DNA of 64,000 nucleotides from Polynucleobacter sp. MWH-Spelu-300-X4 (GTDB taxonomy: Bacteria > Pseudomonadota > Gammaproteobacteria > Burkholderiales > Burkholderiaceae): NCBI RefSeq assembly GCF_018687515.1, contig NZ_CP061294.1, forward strand, positions 1,364,001-1,428,000. The letters run 5' to 3'. Made by a program: the position numbers and the translations under genes. The notes beneath the pieces were generated by a model. It saw only the letters and a list, made by a program, of their open reading frames with translations. It had not been told where the DNA came from and did no database searches. Positions within the stretch are counted from its first letter, which is position 1; every line of letters begins with the position of its first letter. This document shows positions 57,689 to 64,000 of the stretch, in pieces.

Positions 57689-58330
57689 TTAGTCATCTAA
57701 ACGGCAATTACCATCACCGTCATAGTCAAGACAGACGATTTCTAAACCAGTACCACCTTTAGAAACTTTTCGAGACTCTTCTATGATGTCGCTATTCACT
57801 TTTGATGTACGGTGAATTTCAGATAACACCAATGCAGCAGTAATATCGTTACTAGATAACTTTGCCAATCTAATGGATTCAGTATCAATAACTCTATATG
57901 TATTACCTCCTACTGCTGTTGGCGCCACATTGGAACCCGTTGCTCCAGTGTTAAAGATCACACGACCCTCAGAAGCGGTAAAGGTATAAGCGCTTGTTGA
58001 CTGGCTGGTACCGATATCAATTTGATTCGCCGTATATTCCTGATTACCTAAAGTTGTCACATCACCCGAAATAGTGACCGTCCCCAAATAACGCGCTTGC
58101 ATGATCTCTGAGAAAATCGGCGGCGTGCCGGCTCTCTCTTGCTCCCCCGTCACAACAGTAAAGGTTTTAAAAGCTTGGGCAACGCCCAAAAACTCAAGGG
58201 GCGATGAATAATCGTGGACCTGATAACCGGCAAATTCCAACAACCCTTTTAAGGTCGCACGCATAGATTCATCATCTTCAATTAAGAAGATGTGTTTTGC
58301 ACGATTAGAAATGAGAAATTGATTCGCCAT
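57689..58330 (-). pseudogene. Response-regulator N-terminus fused to a TPS exoprotein C-terminus
   Basis: From the ATG at 58330 the first about 55 residues are a FixJ/CheY-type receiver start (HIFLIEDDESMRATLKGLLE, then FAGYQVHDYSSPLEFL). It stops before the phospho-acceptor Asp. The rest looks like an exoprotein tail (GTVTISGDVTTLGNQEYTAN, TASEGRVIFNTGATGSN) and ends VCLDYDGDGNCRLDD, a cysteine pair like that at the end of the giant exoprotein. The best reading is an in-frame deletion fusion of a regulator gene with a lost second exoprotein gene. It cannot be phosphorylated normally and has no signal peptide, so neither parent function is expected. A new function cannot be excluded. Confidence 0.7.
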
Positions 58331-58505
58331 AAATGTCAGAAGTTGGTTTGATTTTATTAAACCACATACCTCTAGGCAATTTATGTTCAATGACAATATT
58401 TATTACTTAAACCCATAGCCAATTTTTGATAAATTTCGAAAACAGCTAATTATTCCAACGCCAAAAAACTTTGTGATTAGTAAATTCTAAAAAATTAGAG
58501 ATTGC

Positions 58506-59447
58506 CTACAAAATTTTTAGATGTTCACTAATTCGATTTATCAAATCAGAAAAACTTGGCTGGCCTTTGTAATATAGGCTAGCTACTTTTTGATATTCAG
58601 ACTCAAATAACTTTCTGTCTTCAATATCAGCCAAAAGAAAAGCTGGATTCTGAATAATGATCAAATTATCTGACCTAGAAAACCTCTCCCTCTTTCTAGC
58701 TTGATACCGATCAGTTTTAATAAACTCTAGGACAGGCTGATAACCCAAAAGGCAATATACATCGTAGTAATGTCTTAAAAAATTCTTAGGAAACCCCTTG
58801 CCGTCTTTGTACTGGCGATACTTTGTAGAAATAGTTTGTAGCTTTTCCACAAAGGTGTACTCAGGCAAATAACACAAGACATTTTTAACCCTATTGTCAT
58901 CAATATCTTTAACATACTGAACCGCATAATCATATGCCCATGATGAAATATCTACAGGTTTGTTGGGCGCCGTATCGTCAAAGCCGAGCTCCAATAACAC
59001 ACCATCCTTTAATCCACGCAACGATGGTGTTGCAGATGGGTAATTTAAGCGAACCCCACCACTGCGCATTTTTTCTTCATCATCAAATGCATGGTCTCGT
59101 ACTACATCTTGTATGCCAGAAATTTTCAAGTTGCTGGCAACCCAATCGTAATATTCAAATCTAGATTTTATGTGCGCTTCTTTATCTTGATTTTTACCAA
59201 CCTTAACATTCATGCCTGTTGGCGGTTCAATGCGGATATCAATATCTTCAGAAAAACGATGGATTAGCCCAAATCCTTTTGATAGTGAAGTTCCACCCTT
59301 CAATTCAAATGCAAATCCTTGTTGCTTCAATCCCCACAAACAATGCATGATCCAATAGTCTTTTTCAACCAAGGTGGGATCAATATTCATTGCATCCGAT
59401 ACTGTCGCAATCAGATCTTTGAAATTTTTATGGTCATGCAACAGCAT
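58506..59447 (-). CDS. abiEii: AbiEii-type nucleotidyltransferase toxin
   Basis: About 313 residues from the ATG at 59447, which overlaps the stop of the antitoxin gene by 1 nt (TAATG). The nucleotidyltransferase motif is clear: ELKGGTSLSKGFGLIHRFSE followed by DIDIRI. AbiEii toxins transfer nucleotides, shown for relatives to act on tRNA, and stop growth during phage infection or when the antitoxin is lacking. The C-terminal half is mostly helical. It is the second gene of a type IV-like toxin-antitoxin pair beside a tRNA integration site. Confidence 0.88.
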   Translation of the reverse strand: MLLHDHKNFKDLIATVSDAMNIDPTLVEKDYWIMHCLWGLKQQGFAFELKGGTSLSKGFGLIHRFSEDIDIRIEPPTGMNVKVGKNQDKEAHIKSRFEYYDWVASNLKISGIQDVVRDHAFDDEEKMRSGGVRLNYPSATPSLRGLKDGVLLELGFDDTAPNKPVDISSWAYDYAVQYVKDIDDNRVKNVLCYLPEYTFVEKLQTISTKYRQYKDGKGFPKNFLRHYYDVYCLLGYQPVLEFIKTDRYQARKRERFSRSDNLIIIQNPAFLLADIEDRKLFESEYQKVASLYYKGQPSFSDLINRISEHLKIL

Positions 59448-60091
59448 TAAGCGCTCACTCTTTGGAGGTGATGCAACCAAGACGAAAACCGCTTTTTAGT
59501 TCTTCCTGCACCATAAGCACTAACCATTTTTTGCAATTTACCAGTTTCAAACTTATCTAACTGCTTCTCTGCCATAGCCAACACATCGCCTTGATTCTCG
59601 GCAAGGGAGTCAAGGTTATTTAATAGATCGACCAACAAGAACTCTTTATCTACTTTTTTGGGAAAGTTCGGCTTTAACCGAAACTCAAAACTTCTATTAC
59701 CCAATTTAAAGACACCGTGACGTTTGTGGTTATACACAACCATCTTGTTATATAGTTGGGTTGTTCCTAGACCCAAAGAGTTATAACTATTGGGCGAAAG
59801 TAATAAAAAATTTTCATCTTTTAAAAAAGCTCCTACTAACTCACTATCTTTAGGAGGCACCCTACCAAATGCTGAGGATTTAGGTGCGTAATATAGCCCT
59901 TGAGCAAGTTTCTCTAAATCACCCGCATCAACCAATTGCCTTAAATGGCGGTCAATCGCACTAGAGCCGACTAGAAGATCCTCCCTTCTATAGACATGGC
60001 CCTTTTTTAAATGCGAACGAAGTCTTCCCAAAGCACTATCTTCAGATTTAGAACGTTCATTTAAAGAAGGTTTAATTAAGTTATTTTGCAT
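59447..60091 (-). CDS. abiEi: AbiEi/DUF6088-type antitoxin regulator
   Basis: A 214-residue protein with an N-terminal winged helix-turn-helix (VYRREDLLVGSSAIDRHLRQ, then LVDAGDLEKLAQGLYYAP) and a C-terminal AbiEi-like domain (LLSPNSYNSLGLGTTQLYNK). AbiEi proteins repress their own promoter and neutralise AbiEii without a stable complex. It is the first gene, coupled to the toxin. The 240 bp upstream (60092-60334) hold its promoter and show no other gene. Confidence 0.85.
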   Translation of the reverse strand: MQNNLIKPSLNERSKSEDSALGRLRSHLKKGHVYRREDLLVGSSAIDRHLRQLVDAGDLEKLAQGLYYAPKSSAFGRVPPKDSELVGAFLKDENFLLLSPNSYNSLGLGTTQLYNKMVVYNHKRHGVFKLGNRSFEFRLKPNFPKKVDKEFLLVDLLNNLDSLAENQGDVLAMAEKQLDKFETGKLQKMVSAYGAGRTKKRFSSWLHHLQRVSA

Positions 60092-60334
60092 GATTTTTAA
60101 TTAAAATTTCATGCATTTTAACACACAAAAAACTCAATAACAGCCCCAAAAAGCTTCATATTTTGTGAGATAAGGCTGATTATTTATATAAGCATTTATG
60201 TAGTTAAAACCCAATATTTTTAAAACTGTTGTATGAGCTTAGTTTGTAAAAATATTTAGGGTAGCGACCCAAATACCCCATTGCGATAAATAATTTTTTG
60301 CAGATTACTAAAGACTACTTAAAGTGACTCAAAA

Positions 60335-60360
60335 AAATACCAACCCGAAGGTTGGTATTT
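60335..60360 (-). terminator. Terminator of the disrupted tRNA-Met gene
   Basis: A perfect 11-bp stem (AAATACCAACC and GGTTGGTATTT) with a UUCG loop in minus-strand RNA, followed by a T tract. It lies 8 bp beyond the CCA end of the tRNA fragment, as expected for the original tRNA terminator. This shows which side of the junction is old chromosome. Confidence 0.88.
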
Positions 60361-60367
60361 CCATTAC

Positions 60368-60412
60368 TGGTGGGCCCTCGCGGACTTGAACCGCGGACCA
60401 AAGGATTATGAG
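60368..60412 (-). other. tRNA-Met 3' half: probable attachment site of an integrative element
   Basis: The minus strand reads CTCATAA (anticodon loop, CAU), the 3' anticodon arm, a T arm CGCGG-TTCAAGT-CCGCG, the acceptor strand AGGGCCC and ACCA. The 5' half of the tRNA is missing; sequence identity stops at the anticodon loop. A 45-bp tRNA 3' end with CCA is the classic distal copy left by a tyrosine integrase. The intact tRNA should lie at the other end of the element, to the right of this window. Confidence 0.85.
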
Positions 60413-60702
60413 AAGAGCAACCCCTACCTAAGCCTTATAGAATATGGCTTAGAAGCACTTTAAGTAAAGTGTAGAGGTGAATGTAGAAGCTCTTTTTGAA
60501 ATTATTAGATTAGCTTTTGCAACACAATAAAGCACTGCAACTGCATGTAACAAAAGTGTATCACTACAAAAATATAATGAACAAATCGTTTAAACGATTT
60601 GCATACTTTTATATTCAAATTCGCGTTCGTTCGCTTTTTCTGCGCTTCAAATCAAAAATATATAACAATACGTTTGAAACGATTTAAATAACGCAGAGAA
60701 TG
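60413..60702. promoter_or_regulatory. Element-end region with inverted repeats and related palindromes
   Basis: No gene in these 290 bp. Close to the att site are CTAAGCC-N11-GGCTTAG (60428-60452) and CACTTT-AAGT-AAAGTG (60456-60471), possible integrase or excisionase arm sites or a terminator. Further on a perfect 20-bp palindrome CAAATCGTTTAAACGATTTG (60582-60601) is echoed by CGTTTGAAACGATTT at about 60671-60685. Confidence 0.5.
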
Positions 60703-61989
60703 TCATTTACCACTTAACTTTGTAAGCCATTCCATTGCAGTAGGAGGCAAGCCCTCGTCCTTCACTATGCCATCACCCGTTGGTCTAAAAAGCGCAGCAA
60801 GGATTGTTCCAATATTATCTTTACCTTCAAATGAACCATCACGTATTAAGGCAAGATACGTTTTAGCCATAGTGACACGTTCAGCCGCATCATTCTCAAG
60901 GTGAATATGACTGAGGAAAATTCGAACAAGCAAGCGAATAAACCAAAACGCCAAGGTCACAAGAAGAATGTAGGCTCCAATCTTCCACGTTGCCAAGACA
61001 TCAAGTAATGGCGACAACGTACTAGAGGCAGTCGCTGTTGCAACTGTGCTTCCTAGCTTTGCATTGGTTGCACTTGAGGCAACAGCGGCAATTCTTGTGT
61101 CTTCAATCATTTGCGCTACACCACGCAACTCCCAAAACAGTACACCTCCAAATGCGACCATACAAAGTGTCAATCCGATGAATGACCACTTAGCCCACTT
61201 GCCATGTTTCTTTTGCTTCTCCTCCCAGTAACTAACTGGAGCTGCCAACGCCATATACGCATCATATGTAGCATTCAGCTGTTTAAGTTCTTCTGCTGTT
61301 GCTGTTAGTTGAGCAGTCCATTGCGAATCACGTTCAGTTTGAGCCTGTTCAAAGCTCTCACCTTGTGCCGCAACCTGATTCGAGACACCTAAATTTAATG
61401 CAGTGAATTCAGCAACTTGGGCGGCCTTTAACTGCTTATGCTCATCCAATAACGTAGACATATCACCAACAAGCCTTTTCAAAGCGGCACCTTCAGATTT
61501 CACACGATCTTTTATGCCGCGAGAAAAGAGTTCAAACTCAACAAGAGCTGGGATAAGTTTAGAAAGTGGCGCTCCGTTTAAATCTTGGTCGAGCAAATAC
61601 GATGTTATTAACCCAGCTTCAACTGACCTACCCCCATCTCGCAAATCAAAAATGTATTTTCCATAAGAGCTATTTGGCAAAAGGAATGGATATTTTCCAA
61701 ATAACCGTTCTAAAGCCTTCCCAGCCTCAGACTTCATATGTTCATTATGTTTTTCATTATCTTTGTGCTGTTCTGCACTATTTAAGTTATTCGTAAAATT
61801 ACTTACGGCGTTCCATATGACAGCCCATGCGGTGTTGGTTGGATTGGTATTCTGTTGAGAAATCCACTGCCAATCATTTCGTTGCTTAGATACCCAAGCA
61901 TTTACCTCATCATAACTAGACCAGCTATAGATTCCACCTTCTTCGCCAAAGTTAGCCGTCAGGTACGATGTAGCAGTAGGTTCACTCAT
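60703..61989 (-). CDS. Two-TM coiled-coil membrane protein beside hsdR (DUF6161-like)
   Basis: A 428-residue protein. The N-terminal about 260 residues are soluble and largely helical, with a coiled-coil-like stretch near 195-250 (QAQTERDSQWTAQLTATAEE). Two TM helices follow (WSFIGLTLCMVAFGGVLFWE and IGAYILLVTLAFWFIRLLVR) around a Ser/Thr/Ala-rich loop. The C-terminus is a conserved-looking cytosolic domain (RVTMAKTYLALIRDG, ILAALFRPTGDGIVKDEGLP). It resembles DUF6161 proteins from memory only. It starts 41 bp after the hsdR stop, on the same strand, so it is probably part of the restriction operon and may be a defence accessory. Confidence 0.7.
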   Translation of the reverse strand: MSEPTATSYLTANFGEEGGIYSWSSYDEVNAWVSKQRNDWQWISQQNTNPTNTAWAVIWNAVSNFTNNLNSAEQHKDNEKHNEHMKSEAGKALERLFGKYPFLLPNSSYGKYIFDLRDGGRSVEAGLITSYLLDQDLNGAPLSKLIPALVEFELFSRGIKDRVKSEGAALKRLVGDMSTLLDEHKQLKAAQVAEFTALNLGVSNQVAAQGESFEQAQTERDSQWTAQLTATAEELKQLNATYDAYMALAAPVSYWEEKQKKHGKWAKWSFIGLTLCMVAFGGVLFWELRGVAQMIEDTRIAAVASSATNAKLGSTVATATASSTLSPLLDVLATWKIGAYILLVTLAFWFIRLLVRIFLSHIHLENDAAERVTMAKTYLALIRDGSFEGKDNIGTILAALFRPTGDGIVKDEGLPPTAMEWLTKLSGK

Positions 61990-62030
61990 AAATTTTTAAC
62001 CATCTTCAAAGAATTAGTTTCAGCACAAAA

Positions 62031-64000
62031 TTAGGCAGCATCAACCCATTCATCTCCAAGCGCCTGGACTTGTTGCAACACTAACTCAACAGCTCCATCT
62101 TGTTGATCTGGTGGGTATTTGTATTTTCGCAAGATACGTTTAACCATTAGACGCAAGTTGGCGCGGACGCTTTCACGCTCCGCCCAATCTACTTTGATAT
62201 TTTGACGTAGGTTTTCAGTCAGCTCATGTGCGATCTTCTTGAGTATCTCGTCATTGAGTTCACGAACTGCTGACTCGTTATTTGCAAGCGCATCATAAAA
62301 CTTAACTTCATCATCCGTAAGTCCTAGTTGCTCCCCCCGACTTGAAGCTTCTCGAAACTTCTTAGCCATCTCTATAAGTTCTTCCATCACCTGCGCTGTC
62401 TCAATAGCGCGGTTTTGGTATCGTTGAATCACATTGGTCAGCAGGTCACTAAACTTTTTCTCCTGCACCACATTACTGCTGAATCGGCTTCTGATTTCAC
62501 CTTGCAACAAACGCTCAAGCAGCTCAACAGCTAGGTTGCGTTCAGGGATGTTTTTAACCTGCGCCAAAAACTCATCGTCCAGCAGTCCAATGTTTGGCTT
62601 GTCCAAGCCCACAGCATCAAAAATATCTACTACGCTATCCGACACCACAGCAGAGCTAATAATTTGACGAATCGCTAAGTCACGCTGCTCATCTGTCTTA
62701 CGCTGTGCAGTTATGTCACGCTTTGTCAGCAAGACTTTGATGCCCTGCATAAACGCGACTTCTTCGCGAACAGATTTGGCTTCATCTAATGTGCAGCACA
62801 AGGTGAATGCCTTGCTCAATGCAACTGCCGTATCGGCAAATCGTTTCTTGCCATCCTTTAAGCCAAGCACGTGGTTAGCTGCACCAGCCAACGTTTTGTG
62901 ACCAGCCGCCAAAAAGTTGCTGTAGTCAAAGCCGTGCAGCATTCCGCGCAATATGTCCAACTTCTCGGCGAGTATGCTGTAGGCTTCGTGGGCATCAACT
63001 GTTGTCCTACCCCGTCCGCTGCTGTTCGTATATTCCTTCATCGCGGCTTTTAGCTCGTTGCCAATGCCGATGTAGTCCACGACCAAGCCACCTTGCTTAT
63101 CCTTGAACACGCGATTAACCCGTGCAATGGCTTGCATCAGGTTATGCCCTTTCATCGGCTTATCAACGTACAGTGTATGCACACAAGGCGCATCAAATCC
63201 TGTCAGCCACATATCGCGAACGATCACCAACTTCAACTCGTCGCCTGGGTCTTTAAACCGCTTCTCAAGGCGTTTTTTGGTTTTGCCATCGTAAATATGG
63301 GGGCGCAGTAAAGCCTTGTCACTTGCCGAACCAGTCATCACGATTTTTATTGCGCCTTTTTCGGGGTCTTCATCGTGCCAATCAGGGCGCAGCTTGACGA
63401 TTTCGTTGTAGAGGTGAACGCAAATATCGCGGCTCATTGCAACAACCATTGCCTTGCCAGCCATTGCCTTGTTGCGCTCTTCAAAGTGCGCAACCAAATC
63501 AGCAGCCACTTGCGCTACACGAGGTTCAGCACCAACAACCCTCTCCAATGCGGCCCACCGGCTTTTGAGTTTGCTTTGTGCGCTTTCCTCTTCATCCTCT
63601 GCAAGCTCATCCACTTCTGCATCAATAGTGGGCATCTGCTGCTCATTGAGCTTCAACTTGGCAAGCCGTGATTCGTAATAGATTGCAACAGTTGCGCCAT
63701 CTTCTTTGGCCTGTTGCATATCGTAAATATGGATGTAGTCACCAAACACTGCGCGAGTGTCACGGTCTTCACTACTTACGGGAGTGCCCGTGAAAGCGAC
63801 AAAGGTTGCGTTTGGCAAAGCATCACGCAAGTGCTGTGCATAGCCAGCTTGGTAACGTTCTTCACCCGCCTTGCCCTTTAGCTTGGCATCAAATCCGTAT
63901 TGAGTGCGGTGCGCTTCGTCCGCAATCACCACGATGTTGCTGCGGTCGGACAAGACAGGAAACGTGTCCTCGTCTTCGCCCAGCATAAATTTTTGAATAG
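62031..64000 (-). CDS. hsdR: Type I restriction enzyme R subunit, partial (5' end outside window)
   Basis: The C-terminal about 656 residues of HsdR. The frame continues past 64000: codons before the internal ATG at 63986 read IQKF, part of the conserved TTIQKF helicase segment. The DEAH box is [13 protein letters not shown]; motif III is VAFTGTP; motif V/VI is [16 protein letters not shown] and [18 protein letters not shown]. The C-terminal helical region binds the methylase-specificity core. HsdR translocates DNA and cuts unmethylated invading DNA. It is visibly richer in G+C than the genes to the left, in line with arrival on a mobile element. hsdM and hsdS should lie to the right. Confidence 0.93.
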   Translation of the reverse strand, partial: IQKFMLGEDEDTFPVLSDRSNIVVIADEAHRTQYGFDAKLKGKAGEERYQAGYAQHLRDALPNATFVAFTGTPVSSEDRDTRAVFGDYIHIYDMQQAKEDGATVAIYYESRLAKLKLNEQQMPTIDAEVDELAEDEEESAQSKLKSRWAALERVVGAEPRVAQVAADLVAHFEERNKAMAGKAMVVAMSRDICVHLYNEIVKLRPDWHDEDPEKGAIKIVMTGSASDKALLRPHIYDGKTKKRLEKRFKDPGDELKLVIVRDMWLTGFDAPCVHTLYVDKPMKGHNLMQAIARVNRVFKDKQGGLVVDYIGIGNELKAAMKEYTNSSGRGRTTVDAHEAYSILAEKLDILRGMLHGFDYSNFLAAGHKTLAGAANHVLGLKDGKKRFADTAVALSKAFTLCCTLDEAKSVREEVAFMQGIKVLLTKRDITAQRKTDEQRDLAIRQIISSAVVSDSVVDIFDAVGLDKPNIGLLDDEFLAQVKNIPERNLAVELLERLLQGEIRSRFSSNVVQEKKFSDLLTNVIQRYQNRAIETAQVMEELIEMAKKFREASSRGEQLGLTDDEVKFYDALANNESAVRELNDEILKKIAHELTENLRQNIKVDWAERESVRANLRLMVKRILRKYKYPPDQQDGAVELVLQQVQALGDEWVDAA

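Noticed and set aside
60368..60412. An intact tRNA gene
   Set aside because: Only the anticodon loop to CCA end is present; the bases to the right do not pair to form the 5' acceptor, D arm or 5' anticodon arm.

Overview
The window looks like chromosome of a low-to-moderate G+C betaproteobacterium, probably a Burkholderiales freshwater type such as Polynucleobacter. This rests on gene families and gene style (Liv transporter beside a QuiC-type gene and an IclR regulator, YdcH, ExoX with a DUF3820 tail). There is no rRNA or marker gene, so the genus is a guess.

Left part (1-11300): a Liv-type ABC transporter operon (livK, then livH-livM-livG-livF after an internal terminator) is followed by a two-gene 3-dehydroshikimate dehydratase unit and a divergent IclR regulator. 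Together they suggest uptake and breakdown of shikimate/quinate-like compounds. Ordinary small genes follow: an orphan VapB-like antitoxin coupled to a HAD phosphatase, an NTF2-like protein, YdcH, a two-helix K+ channel with a membrane partner, an ExoX-like exonuclease and an atypical SDR.

Centre (11360-48823): a two-partner secretion locus. A giant exoprotein reading frame fills about 33 kb. It is cut into two frames by a perfect 127-bp tandem duplication; with one copy removed it reads as a single frame of 11,033 residues. It has an extended signal peptide, a TPS/haemagglutinin domain, many autotransporter-associated beta-strand repeats, MBG/YDG modules, glycine-rich modules (two of ALK/LTK type), a PA14-like module and a C-terminal cysteine pair. 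An FhaC/ShlB-type transporter, a membrane-bound LuxR-type regulator and a divergent periplasmic parvulin sit directly upstream. The exoprotein leader can form a hairpin that buries its ribosome binding site.

Right of centre (48886-57423): seven genes on the minus strand read in the order autotransporter, IalB-like protein, 7TMR-DISM histidine kinase, OmpR-type regulator, long-helix TonB, ExbB, ExbD. This grouping of a surface protein with its own sensor and energy-transducing complex, beside a giant adhesin, is the best candidate here for an undescribed system. Terminator-like and start-codon-covering hairpins lie between the IalB-like gene and the kinase gene. At 57689-58330 a response regulator N-terminus is fused to what looks like the 3' end of another TPS exoprotein, a probable deletion scar.

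Right end (58506-64000): an AbiEi/AbiEii toxin-antitoxin pair, then the 3' half of a tRNA-Met gene with its terminator. This is probably the distal attachment site of an integrative element extending to the right. The element carries a two-TM coiled-coil protein and a type I restriction subunit (hsdR, cut by the window end). The left side also has AbiE, so the junction looks like a defence hotspot.
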